Part shown: positions 16,057 to 24,681 of the stretch, piece by piece
How the letters are laid out: each line of letters starts with the position of its first letter
How positions within the stretch are numbered: position 1 is the stretch's first letter
Assembly: GCA_937880705.1 (NCBI GenBank)
Contig: CALGRZ010000078.1
Span: forward strand, 1-40,091
Length of the DNA: 40,091 nucleotides
Direction: 5' to 3'
DNA from: an uncultured Alistipes sp.
GTDB lineage: Bacteria > Bacteroidota > Bacteroidia > Bacteroidales > Rikenellaceae
The notes under the pieces: generated by a model
Database searches by the model: none
Told to the model about the DNA's origin: nothing
The model's input: only the letters and a program-made list of their open reading frames with translations
Made by a program: the position numbers and the translations under genes

Positions 16057-17928
16057 ATGAACGAGAACTACGAAGCCGATATTCGCAGTAGTGTGGACGA
16101 ACTGTTTGCCTACCTTGCGGAGCGCAATACCGAAGAGGAGTTGGCGCGAATAAGAGCCGGTTATGAGCTCGCTGCCGAGGCCCACCGCAGCCAGAAGCGC
16201 AAGAGTGGCGAACCCTTTATTATGCACCCTATCGCCGTGGCCTCTATCGTGGCCCGTGAGCTGGAGCTCGGCGACAACCCCATTATCTCCGCCTTTCTGC
16301 ACGATGTAGTCGAGGATACGGACTACACCATCGAGGATATACGTTCGCGCTTTGGTGACGACGTAGCCTTTCTGGTGGGCACGGTGACCAAGCAGCATAA
16401 GGAGCGATACAAGCACTCGAAGCAGGTGGATAACTATCGCCAGATTCTCGAGTCGGTGCACTTCGATATCCGAGCTCTGCTGATCAAGCTTGCCGACCGT
16501 CTGCACAACATGCGCACGTTGAGCAGCATGCGTGCCGATAAGCAGATGAAGATAGCCGGAGAGACCGACTACTTCTATGCTCCGCTTGCCAACCGCCTCG
16601 GCCTCTACCACATCAAGACCGAGCTGGAGAACCTCTCGTTCCGCTACCGTTGTCCCAAGGACTTTGCACAGATCGAGAGCATGCTACGCGAAGAGCGTGA
16701 GGCCGACCGCCCACGTCTGGAGCGCTTCGTGGATAAGATATCGGAGATATTGACCCGCGAGGGCATAGAGGCCCGCTGCGAGATACGCTACCGTAATCCG
16801 TATAGCGTATGGCGCAAGATGCAGGCCAAGGGCAGTGACTTAAAGCATGTCGACGACAAACACTACATCCGCATCATCTATCCCAATAGCGACAGCTACT
16901 CGGAGAAGGGCATGAGCCTGCGCATCTACTCCATCCTCACCGATAACTTCAAGGAGCGTCCCGGCAGCGTGTCGAACTATATCAACGCCCCCAAGGAGAA
17001 TGGCTACCAGAGCTTCCATGTCAAGCTGCTTGCCGAGCAGGGTATATGGGAGGAGGTGCATATCTCGTCGGAGCGCATGGTGCGCAACTCGCGTCTGGGT
17101 TGTGCTGCGGAGTGCACCGAGGAGAATGTTACGCTGTGGCTCAATAAGTTCAAGGCCGTCTTGCAGGATGTTGCCGAGGATAATCCCGATATGGAGTTTA
17201 TGGATGGCGTGACTTCGTCGTTCTATAATGATGATATTATGGTCTTTACGCCCAAGGGACGTGGCGTTATCCTCCCGAAGGGTGCCACGGCTCTGGACTT
17301 CGCCTTTGAGATACACTCCAAGGTTGGCGAGAAGGCCGAGTATGCCCGTATCAACGGCAAGCTGATGTCAGTGTGTACGACGTTGCACCGTGGCGATTGT
17401 GTCGAGATAGGCACTGCCGAGGATGCCAAGCCCGGCATGGACTGGATCGAGCATGTCTCAACCTACCGCGCCAAGCGTTACCTGCGCAACTACATGGCTA
17501 ACCTGCCACGTCTGGAGTACGACCGTTGCGAGGCGTGCCACCCGCTGCCCGGTGACGAGGTTATAGGCTTCCGCAACGGCGAGGGCAACATCACTCTGCA
17601 TAAGCGCAACTGCCCCTCGGCCATACGTCTTGCCTCGCAGCACGGCGACTCTATCGTATCGGTGCAGTTTGAGGAGAACTCCAACTTCCTCTATCCGGTG
17701 CGTATCCGCATCCGAGGCATCGACCGCTACCACCTTATGAGCGATCTTATCGACTGCATCACCGATCGTCTGCACCTCACCATGAGCGGCCTCTCGACCG
17801 AGAACATAGACCGCATTGCTGTCTGCACCATCGACTTTGCGGTGCACTCGGTCTATGAGCTTCAGTCGGCTATGGAGAGTATCGCCCGAATACCCGGAAT
17901 TGACGAGGTCTATCGCCTCGATATATAG
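16057..17928 (+). CDS. RelA/SpoT homologue, (p)ppGpp hydrolase with a divergent synthetase domain
   Basis: 623-aa multidomain stringent-response enzyme. The N-terminal HD hydrolase looks intact: KSGEPFIMHPI, FLHDVVEDTD (His82-Asp83, Glu86-Asp87), LIKLADRLHNMRTL and YAPLANRLGLYHIK. The synthetase domain is recognisable (RNPYSVWRKMQAKG, DDKHYIRIIYP, NGYQSFHVKLL, EEVHISSERM) but departs from canonical RelA/Rel. The usual RxKxIYSI Lys is Arg, and the EIQIRT strand reads EEVHISS. A TGS domain (DIMVFTPKGRGVILPKGATALDFAF), a Cys/His segment (CEACHPLPGDE) and a C-terminal ACT domain follow. ATG at 16057 is chosen; an in-frame GTG lies three codons upstream. The hydrolase role is likely, and synthetase activity is uncertain. 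Confidence 0.9.
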   Translation: MNENYEADIRSSVDELFAYLAERNTEEELARIRAGYELAAEAHRSQKRKSGEPFIMHPIAVASIVARELELGDNPIISAFLHDVVEDTDYTIEDIRSRFGDDVAFLVGTVTKQHKERYKHSKQVDNYRQILESVHFDIRALLIKLADRLHNMRTLSSMRADKQMKIAGETDYFYAPLANRLGLYHIKTELENLSFRYRCPKDFAQIESMLREEREADRPRLERFVDKISEILTREGIEARCEIRYRNPYSVWRKMQAKGSDLKHVDDKHYIRIIYPNSDSYSEKGMSLRIYSILTDNFKERPGSVSNYINAPKENGYQSFHVKLLAEQGIWEEVHISSERMVRNSRLGCAAECTEENVTLWLNKFKAVLQDVAEDNPDMEFMDGVTSSFYNDDIMVFTPKGRGVILPKGATALDFAFEIHSKVGEKAEYARINGKLMSVCTTLHRGDCVEIGTAEDAKPGMDWIEHVSTYRAKRYLRNYMANLPRLEYDRCEACHPLPGDEVIGFRNGEGNITLHKRNCPSAIRLASQHGDSIVSVQFEENSNFLYPVRIRIRGIDRYHLMSDLIDCITDRLHLTMSGLSTENIDRIAVCTIDFAVHSVYELQSAMESIARIPGIDEVYRLDI

Positions 17929-17945
17929 CAGAACCTAAACCTGTT

Positions 17946-18005
17946 GAGGGTGTTATATGCTTCGCTGTGGGTCGCCACAACGACATATAACACCCTCTTT
18001 TTTTA
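17946..18005 (+). terminator. intrinsic terminator after rel
   Basis: GAGGGTGTTATATG pairs perfectly with CATATAACACCCTC (14 bp). The loop contains a further TGTGG/CCACA stem and a T run follows. Confidence 0.9.
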
Positions 18006-18056
18006 TGGTTTGATAATAAATTATCACTTCGTTGCGTTTATTTCGAGTAAAAAATG

Positions 18057-18064
18057 TATCTTTG
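18057..18064 (+). promoter_or_regulatory. -7 element for the SurA/OstA operon
   Basis: TATCTTTG lies just before the lipoprotein ATG at 18074, so the leader is very short. A TTG about 22 nt upstream may be a weak -33 element. Confidence 0.6.
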
Positions 18065-18073
18065 CCCGATAAT

Positions 18074-19060
18074 ATGCGTAAAATTTTCAACATATCACTG
18101 CTTGCCCTTCTGCTTATGGCAAATGGCTGTGGCCGTCTGGGTGACTATATCCACAGCGACGATGTGGACAATGTTGTGGCCAAGGTCGACGATGTGGTGC
18201 TCACTCGCGATGCTGTCAAGGCCGATATGCCCACAGGGTTGAGTGCCGCCGATAGTGCTACGTTTGTGCGTATGTACATCGACAACTGGCTGCTTACGCG
18301 CCTTAAGATGCGCCGTGCCGAGGAGGTGCTCTCGTCATCATCCAAGGAGATTGACCGTCTGGTTGAGGGTTACCGTCAGTCGCTTATCATGCGTCGTTTG
18401 GATCAGTACTATATCGACAATGCCATCGACGTGGAGATTACCGACCAGCAGATAGCAGCCTACCATCGTGCCAATAGTGCCGCCTTCCGCCTCGACCACA
18501 ACAAGTTGCGCGGTGTGGTGGTTAAGACTCCGCGCTCGTTCCGCAATACCACTACCTTGCAGACAGCCCTGCGTGCCGTGCCCAAGAAGGGTGTTGCCGA
18601 GGTGGCTGCTCTTGCCGAGAAGCACTCGTTGCAGCTTGTTGACATGACCTCGGAGTGGGTGTCGTTCTCGGACTTTTTGAGCAACCTGCCCACCGAGCGT
18701 TCACGCTCGTATGACTACCTGTTGTCGCGTGAGGGTGTGCAGCAGATGAGTGCCGACGATGCCGTCTTCTACCTGCTCATCACCGACATCGCCCGCAAGG
18801 GTGAGGTGGCCCCCTTGGAGTGTGTGCGAGAGGATATACGTCGCAGACTCTACAACGAGCGTAGAACCGATGTTGTGAAGGGCTACGAGGCCGAGCTCAA
18901 GCGTGAGGCAGTGCTCGAGGGACGTATCGTGGTGGTGGACTCGGCGATGATGCACTCGTTGAGCTATCGACCCGCCGACAAGCCCGCCTCGGTAGCCGAG
19001 GTCAAGGCCGTCGAGGAGAGCATCACCGAGGATGATCCTCTGGTTGGTCAGGCCGAGTAA
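18074..19060 (+). CDS. SurA-like periplasmic lipoprotein without an evident PPIase domain
   Basis: 328-aa lipoprotein (MRKIFNISLLALLLMANGC, lipidated Cys19). The mature N-terminus resembles the SurA/parvulin chaperone start (VVAKVDDVVLTRDAVKADM) and is followed by long helical stretches typical of SurA N-domains. I cannot find a parvulin core, such as the conserved HIL and GGxLG segments, where the PPIase would be. It heads a tight operon with a true SurA gene 36 nt downstream, so it probably helps outer-membrane protein folding as a membrane-anchored chaperone. The start at 18074 is chosen because the -7 box lies inside the longer frame. Confidence 0.78.
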   Translation: MRKIFNISLLALLLMANGCGRLGDYIHSDDVDNVVAKVDDVVLTRDAVKADMPTGLSAADSATFVRMYIDNWLLTRLKMRRAEEVLSSSSKEIDRLVEGYRQSLIMRRLDQYYIDNAIDVEITDQQIAAYHRANSAAFRLDHNKLRGVVVKTPRSFRNTTTLQTALRAVPKKGVAEVAALAEKHSLQLVDMTSEWVSFSDFLSNLPTERSRSYDYLLSREGVQQMSADDAVFYLLITDIARKGEVAPLECVREDIRRRLYNERRTDVVKGYEAELKREAVLEGRIVVVDSAMMHSLSYRPADKPASVAEVKAVEESITEDDPLVGQAE

Positions 19061-19096
19061 TGCGCTACGCACAAAACAGAAAACGAAACTAAACTT

Positions 19097-20521
19097 ATGA
19101 TACGAAAGACACTTTTAGCGGTAGTTGCCGCACTGATATTTTTTGGAGTTGACCATGGCGTGGCGCAACAGCGTCGCCAGGTTATGCTCGACAAGGTCGT
19201 AGCCGTTGTGGGTGGCTCGTCTATCCTCCACTCGGATGTTGAGGCCTATGCCAAGGAGCTCGTCGAGCAGCGTCGACAGATGGGCTACACGTCAGACCGT
19301 GACCCCATGAACGAGGCTTTGGAGGCACTCATGCAGCAGAAGCTGCTCTATAACCAGGCCCTGATCGACTCTATCGATGTCAATACCTCGGATATATCGT
19401 CGCGCATCGAGAACTACCTCCAGATGCTCATCACCGAGGCGGGAGGCATCGCCGAGCTCGAGGCCAAGGAGCACATGCCCATCTTCACCTATCGTGAGAT
19501 GTTGCGCCAGAGATACGAGGAGCAGACCTATGCACAGTCTATGCAGAGCCATGTTGTGAGCAAGGTCACAATCGTGCCGGGTGAGGTTGAGCGTTTCTAT
19601 AACGATATCGACAAGGATAGTCTGCCCATCATCGGTGAGCAGTATGTATATGCGCAGATCACCAAGTTCCCCTCGTCGTTGAAGGAGGCGCAGCAGCGTA
19701 CCAAGGAGCGTCTGCTGGATATGCGCGAGCGTGTCATCACGGGCAAGACCAAGTTCTCGGTGTTGGCACGCATGTACTCTGTCGATGGCTCGGCACTGCA
19801 TGGTGGCGAGATGGAGCCTGCCCCCTCGTCGATGTATGTACGCCCCTTTGCCGAGGCTCTGGAGAAGCTCAAGCCCGGTCAGGTGTCGGAGATTGTCGAG
19901 ACCGAGTTCGGTTTTCATATCATCGAGCTTATCGACAAGAAGGGTGAGCTGTACCACTGCCGCCACATTGTTCTGCGACCCACATTCACCCGCGAGGAGC
20001 TTATGGAGCCTTCGCGCGAGCTGGACAGCATAGCCAACCTTATCCGCAAGGACTCGATGACCTTCGATGAGGCTGCTCTGAAGTTCTCGGACGATGCGAC
20101 CTCGAAGTACAATGGCGGTATAGTGTCGAACCACGATATCTTGGCTCGTCAGGGTGTCTACGATGGAGCTCGTCTTACGGCCACCCGCTTCCTCAAGGAG
20201 GACTTCGGTCAGCAGGGTGGTAAGTCGCTCGACGACTATAGCGCGCTTATGCGCCTCAAGGTGGGCGAGGTGTCAAACTCGTTCCAGACCACCGACCTTA
20301 TGGGTAACTACATGAGCAAGATCGTCAAGCTCGTGGAGATCATCCCTGCCCACACCGCCTCGCTTGTCGACGACTATATACGTCTGGAGGAGATGGCCCT
20401 GCAGCAGAAGCAGATGAAGGTCTTTAACGAGTGGCTGTCGGAGAAGATCAAGTCTATGTATGTCTATGTAGATCCCGACTACCGCAGCGATGAGTTCGAG
20501 AATAAGAATTGGATCAAGTAG
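19097..20521 (+). CDS. surA: periplasmic peptidyl-prolyl isomerase SurA
   Basis: 474-aa outer-membrane-protein chaperone with a signal peptide (MIRKTLLAVVAALIFFGVDHGVA). The N-terminal chaperone segment reads LDKVVAVVGGSSILHSDVEAYAKEL. Two parvulin-like regions follow. The first lies around YVYAQITKFPSSLKE to HGGEMEPAPSS and PGQVSEIVETEFGFHIIELI. The second lies around CRHIVLRPTFTRE to FSDDATSKYNGG. The length and order match SurA. It sits between the SurA-like lipoprotein and the OstA-like gene, a layout that fits delivery of beta-barrel and LPS-transport proteins to the outer membrane. The stop is 7 nt before the next start. Confidence 0.92.
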   Translation: MIRKTLLAVVAALIFFGVDHGVAQQRRQVMLDKVVAVVGGSSILHSDVEAYAKELVEQRRQMGYTSDRDPMNEALEALMQQKLLYNQALIDSIDVNTSDISSRIENYLQMLITEAGGIAELEAKEHMPIFTYREMLRQRYEEQTYAQSMQSHVVSKVTIVPGEVERFYNDIDKDSLPIIGEQYVYAQITKFPSSLKEAQQRTKERLLDMRERVITGKTKFSVLARMYSVDGSALHGGEMEPAPSSMYVRPFAEALEKLKPGQVSEIVETEFGFHIIELIDKKGELYHCRHIVLRPTFTREELMEPSRELDSIANLIRKDSMTFDEAALKFSDDATSKYNGGIVSNHDILARQGVYDGARLTATRFLKEDFGQQGGKSLDDYSALMRLKVGEVSNSFQTTDLMGNYMSKIVKLVEIIPAHTASLVDDYIRLEEMALQQKQMKVFNEWLSEKIKSMYVYVDPDYRSDEFENKNWIK

Positions 20522-20528
20522 AGGTCGT

Positions 20529-23246
20529 ATGAGTCGTAGGATAACCACCATCGTTGTGCTTATGCTTGTCGCCGGCGCGTTTCTCTACGCTGCCAGTGGC
20601 CGTATGCGTGTCGTCTACCATGAGCTGTCGGAGGTCTCGGCCGTGAGCACCACACCGCCCCAGAGCCGTAGCACAAAGTCGGAGCGTCGCATGGTAGATA
20701 TGATTGCCGACGACTCCTACTTCATCGACCGTGGCGACTCAACGATCTTTATCCTTGTCGGCAACTTTGCGGCCCACCACAACGGTGCCGTTATCCTTGC
20801 CGATAGTGCCGTGCGCTACTCGAACCAGAGCTTCGAGTGTTTCGGCAATGTGCTTATCAATCAGAACGAGACCTATGTCTACGGCGACCGTGCCGAGTAC
20901 AACCACAATAACAGCCGTGCCACGGTCTTCTCCGATCTTGTCAAGGTCGTGGATGGCGATGCTGTGATGTACACCTACCACTGCACCTTCGACACCTACG
21001 ACGAGGTGGGCGAGTTCTATGGCGGCTGCTATGTGGAGAAGGGCGAGAACCTCATGGAGTCGGAGCGTGGCTACTACAACACCAAGACCCATGACCTGAT
21101 AGCGGTACGCAATGTTGAGATGCGCAACGACACCTACCAGATGACCGGTGACTCGGTGATATTCAACACCCAGAGCGAGGATGCCCGTTACTTCCGCAAT
21201 ACCAATATCTGGAACGACAAGGATGAGTACCTCTATGCCGATGATGGCGAGTATACGAAGCTTACCGACCTGCACCACCTTAAGCGTAATGCCTATATCC
21301 TCACCCCCGAGCGCGAGATCTGGGGCGATACGTTGAAGTACTACCGCACCGACGAGCATATCATCGGTATGGGCAACCTTCAGGTTGACGATACCACCGA
21401 GAAGGTGCTCGGCTTTGCCGACTATGGCGAGTGGTGGCAGGAGCCGGGTAACGCCTTCTTTACGCGTCGTCCCTCGATGATCAACTACGACCCGTCGCTC
21501 ACCGACTCGATATACCTCTCTGCTGACACGGTATGGTTGTACACCATCTCGGCTGCGCCCAAGACGGACTCGCTGCCAGCCCGAGCCGACAGCCTTGCCC
21601 AAGCCGATAGGGATGTAGCAGCCCGAGCCGATAGTACGGCGATGGCCCAAAGTGCCCCCTCGGAGCTAAAGGAGAGTGCTCCCACTGCCGAGGAGATGTC
21701 ACCTGCCGAGCAGAGCGATAAGCCCACCGCCTCGCACGAGCAGCGACGTCGCGATACAGGCTCTCAAACCTCGGAGCAGGCCCCTCGTCAGTCGAAGAGC
21801 GAGGCGACACATACGAAGGGCGCAGAGGGCGCAACGAGCACAGCGGGTACAGACGAGGCAGCAAGCCGACAGCGTCATGATGTCGACTCATTGCAACATG
21901 ATACGCTACCCGAGCGACTGCAACTCGACAGCGTGATGCGCGATACGATGGCCATTGACACCCTTGCCGACAGCCTATCTCAAGATAGTGTCAAGGTACT
22001 AACAGCCAAGCAGCTTAAGTACCGAGCCAAGTTGGCTAAACGTGCCGAGCGCGACTCGTTGCGTGCCATAAAGCGTGCTGTGCGCGACTCGCTCGACTCG
22101 ATTAAGCAGCATAAGAGGGACTCTATCCGCCACATCCGTGACTCTATACTTCAAATCAAGATAGATACCATCATTGCTCGTCGTAAGGCGCGTAGTGCCG
22201 AGTTTGCCGACCAGGAGAAGGAGCGCATGGAGCGTATCAAGCAGAAGGCCGAGGAGCGTCGCCGTCGCAAGATCGACAAGGCCAAGGCTCGAGCTCTGAG
22301 GCGTGGCAAGGAGTACACTGGCGAGGAGTATACCATCGACAGCATCACGCGCGACAGCCTGCCCGAGCGACCCGTACGCCCCGATAGTACAAGTCGTGAT
22401 ACCTTGGCGCAGGATAGCCTCGTGCGTGACTCGTTGGACTCGCTCGACTCATTGGCTAACATCACACCTCCCATACCGGCCGATAGTGTCTATCGCATGA
22501 TTAAGGCCTATCGCAACGTGCGTATGTTCCGCACGGCGTCGCAGCTGCGCAGTGACTCGCTGGTGACACTCAACACCGACTCGGTGATCCGCATCTTCCG
22601 CGACCCGATACTCTGGAACGAGAACAACCAGATTATGTCCGACTCGATGTACATCTACACCTTCGATCAAGCTATCGAGCGTGCCCACTTCATGGGCGAT
22701 CCGTTCATCGGCATGGAGATCGACACGGCCTACTATAACCAGGTGCGTGGCAAGGATATGGTGGCCTACTTCGAGGATGGTAATGTCGTGCGTAACGATG
22801 TCGACGGCAATGCACAGACCATCTACTACATGCAGGAAGAGGAGGGCTCGAAGGAGGTGTCTGCCTTCACCTATATCGAGAGTTCGGGTATATCGTTCTA
22901 CTTCGATGATGGTGAGATATATCAGATCACCTATCGTCAGAACCCCGACTACTCGCTCTATCCCATGTCGATGATACCCGAGACACAGGATAAGTTCCTG
23001 CCCGACTTCAAGTGGTGCGACACGCTGCGTCCTACGCGCGAGAGCATCTGTGACAGGGAGATACGACCCTCACGCCGTGAGGATGCATCGGTGCGAAGCA
23101 AACCTACGTTCCCCATCACCGAGCGCATCAACTACGAGCGTCGCAGACTTGTCGAGAACCGCATGTGGGTAGACCGCCTCGATGAGCTCACACCCGAGGT
23201 TGTCGAGTGGCGTAACTCACGTCCGTCATACCAAAAACGTAAGTAA
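20529..23246 (+). CDS. OstA/LptA-like LPS-transport protein with a long charged linker
   Basis: 905-aa protein starting with a membrane anchor or signal (ITTIVVLMLVAGAFLYAASG). Residues about 55-335 form a repetitive OstA_2/LptA-like beta-jellyroll region, with recurring strands such as FECFGNVLINQNETYVYGDRA and IWGDTLKYYRTDEHIIGMGN. Residues about 340-645 are a low-complexity linker full of Asp-Ser, Arg and Lys. Within it are many DSL/DSI steps (RDSLDSIKQHKRDSIRHI) and a basic helix (KIDKAKARALRRGKE). Residues about 645-905 return to OstA-like sequence (YRNVRMFRTASQLRSDS, QAIERAHFMGDPFIGMEI). A bridge role in LPS transport is inferred from the fold and from cotranscription with surA. ATG at 20529 is chosen because the upstream frame overlaps surA. 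Confidence 0.82.
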   Translation: MSRRITTIVVLMLVAGAFLYAASGRMRVVYHELSEVSAVSTTPPQSRSTKSERRMVDMIADDSYFIDRGDSTIFILVGNFAAHHNGAVILADSAVRYSNQSFECFGNVLINQNETYVYGDRAEYNHNNSRATVFSDLVKVVDGDAVMYTYHCTFDTYDEVGEFYGGCYVEKGENLMESERGYYNTKTHDLIAVRNVEMRNDTYQMTGDSVIFNTQSEDARYFRNTNIWNDKDEYLYADDGEYTKLTDLHHLKRNAYILTPEREIWGDTLKYYRTDEHIIGMGNLQVDDTTEKVLGFADYGEWWQEPGNAFFTRRPSMINYDPSLTDSIYLSADTVWLYTISAAPKTDSLPARADSLAQADRDVAARADSTAMAQSAPSELKESAPTAEEMSPAEQSDKPTASHEQRRRDTGSQTSEQAPRQSKSEATHTKGAEGATSTAGTDEAASRQRHDVDSLQHDTLPERLQLDSVMRDTMAIDTLADSLSQDSVKVLTAKQLKYRAKLAKRAERDSLRAIKRAVRDSLDSIKQHKRDSIRHIRDSILQIKIDTIIARRKARSAEFADQEKERMERIKQKAEERRRRKIDKAKARALRRGKEYTGEEYTIDSITRDSLPERPVRPDSTSRDTLAQDSLVRDSLDSLDSLANITPPIPADSVYRMIKAYRNVRMFRTASQLRSDSLVTLNTDSVIRIFRDPILWNENNQIMSDSMYIYTFDQAIERAHFMGDPFIGMEIDTAYYNQVRGKDMVAYFEDGNVVRNDVDGNAQTIYYMQEEEGSKEVSAFTYIESSGISFYFDDGEIYQITYRQNPDYSLYPMSMIPETQDKFLPDFKWCDTLRPTRESICDREIRPSRREDASVRSKPTFPITERINYERRRLVENRMWVDRLDELTPEVVEWRNSRPSYQKRK

Positions 23247-23248
23247 CA

Positions 23249-24541
23249 ATGAGACGACTTTATAGGGCTTTGGCCGTAGCCCTGCTTCTTATGGTGCCGG
23301 CAGTTGTGTCGGCACAGTCTGATATGCCCTCCACGGGGTGTGATCCCCATCGCACGCGCCTTGTGCCCTATGCAACGGCCGAGGCTGCTGCGGAGCGCGC
23401 CATGACACGCCAGCGATATATGCAGCCTATTGTTGAGTGGACCGAGGCCGATGATGGCGTGTTGCGTGGCGAGTACACCTTCCCCTTCTCATGGTTAGAG
23501 CGACACGTTCTGTTGCGTGTTGAGCATGTCGGCGTACCCTACGAGGTGTGGATCAATGGCAAGCATGCCGGAGGCTCGGCCAATGGTTTTGCTGCGGCCG
23601 AGTACAATATTACGAAGCTCTCGCGTGAGGATAAGAACCGTGTGGAGTTGCGTCTGATAGCCAACGATAAGGTTCGCTCTATCGAGAACTTCGACCGCGG
23701 TGGCGCACCGCAGCCCACAGCCTATGTTATCTCGCAGCCTCGCGTGCGTGTGCGCGATATATCATATCGTACCACGCTTGGCAAGGGCGGTGTTGTCAAT
23801 GTAGACTTTAGCGCGGTGATGCAGAACCAGACCCTCGGCGCGAAGCAGTCTACGCTCTATTATGAACTATATCTCAACGACACCATTCGTCTGGGTGGTG
23901 GCCACCGTGACGTGGCACTCGGCATGCATGGTGTCGACACCATGCGCTTTGGCTCGCCTGTGCCCGACTCGGTGCTGTGGAGTGCTGCTAGCCCCACACG
24001 TTTGAGCCTCCGTCTGAAGAATCGCATAGCGGGGCGTGATGTCGAGCACTACGACCTGCCCTTGGCACTGCGACAGCTGGAGTGGAGAGAGGGTAAACTC
24101 CTTATAAATGGCTCTGAACAGTCGGTGGAGTGGTATTGCGTGTCGCCCGTCATCTCTGTTGAGGAGTTGCACCGAATCTACGACGAGGGATACCGCACCC
24201 TGCGTTTTACGGCCGGTGCTATCACCGATGAGCTGCTCGAGGAGTGCGACCGTTTGGGCCTCTATGTCGCCGTCACAGCCCCCATAAACTCATCGTCGGC
24301 GGGCAAGTCGCGCAAGCGTGGTGGCAACCCCTCGAACAACCCCAAGTGGCGTGCCGACTATGTTGAGCGTACGTTGCAGATGGCCCATACCACCAAACGC
24401 CATCCGTCAGTTGTTGCATACTTCCTCGCCGATGATAGTGCCAATGGCATCTGTCTTTACGAGAGCTATCTGGCTTTGAAGGCTGTTGCGGGCGATAGGG
24501 CAGTATTCTACGATGGTGGCGAGTGGAATAGCGATAGGTAG
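23249..24541 (+). CDS. truncated GH2-like protein, probable pseudo-glycosidase
   Basis: 430-aa exported protein (MRRLYRALAVALLLMVPAVVSA). A GH2 sugar-binding jelly-roll is seen (WLERHVLLRVEHVGVPYEVWI with NGKHAGGSANGFAAAEYNIT), then an Ig-like middle domain, then the start of a TIM barrel (ITDELLEECDRLGLYV and KRHPSVVAYFLADDSANG). In active GH2 enzymes the last segment reads like SLGNESG. Here the acid/base Asn-Glu is Asp395-Asp396, and the protein stops soon after at FYDGGEWNSDR, before the nucleophile Glu. It is therefore predicted to be non-catalytic. It begins 2 nt after the OstA-like gene and shares its transcript, so a scaffold or glycan-binding role at the envelope is plausible. Confidence 0.75.
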   Translation: MRRLYRALAVALLLMVPAVVSAQSDMPSTGCDPHRTRLVPYATAEAAAERAMTRQRYMQPIVEWTEADDGVLRGEYTFPFSWLERHVLLRVEHVGVPYEVWINGKHAGGSANGFAAAEYNITKLSREDKNRVELRLIANDKVRSIENFDRGGAPQPTAYVISQPRVRVRDISYRTTLGKGGVVNVDFSAVMQNQTLGAKQSTLYYELYLNDTIRLGGGHRDVALGMHGVDTMRFGSPVPDSVLWSAASPTRLSLRLKNRIAGRDVEHYDLPLALRQLEWREGKLLINGSEQSVEWYCVSPVISVEELHRIYDEGYRTLRFTAGAITDELLEECDRLGLYVAVTAPINSSSAGKSRKRGGNPSNNPKWRADYVERTLQMAHTTKRHPSVVAYFLADDSANGICLYESYLALKAVAGDRAVFYDGGEWNSDR

Positions 24542-24559
24542 TATAGCGGTGGCTTGCCG

Positions 24560-24608
24560 AAACAGGTAATGATGCAAAAAGTGGTGCTTTTTGCATCATT
24601 ACCTGTTT
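24560..24608 (+). terminator. perfect 22-bp hairpin after the surA operon
   Basis: A 22-nt arm beginning AAACAGGTAATG pairs without mismatch to its complement across a 5-nt loop (TGGTG). The 3' arm ends in TTT. It most likely ends the envelope operon. Confidence 0.8.
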
Positions 24609-24622
24609 ATTCAACTTCAAGT

Positions 24623-24654
24623 GGGGATGGCTAATTTACTTTTTAGTCATCCCC
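24623..24654 (-). terminator. hairpin ending the WG-repeat gene transcript
   Basis: GGGGATGGCTAA pairs with TTAGTCATCCCC (12 bp, one G-U). It lies 28 nt beyond the WG-protein stop codon. The sequence is nearly the same as the hairpin at 35854-35886. Confidence 0.55.
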
Positions 24655-24681
24655 GCTATCTGTTTTAGGTGTTGTCTGTCG

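Noticed and set aside
15904..16611. N-terminal extension of the modular lipoprotein across the rel start
   Set aside because: It lies upstream of the -7 box, is antisense to the conserved rel N-terminus, and would bury a clear lipoprotein signal peptide inside the protein.
24560..24608. 22-bp perfect inverted repeat as insertion-sequence ends
   Set aside because: The arms are separated by only 5 nt and follow an operon end, so a terminator hairpin is the simple explanation. No transposase is present.
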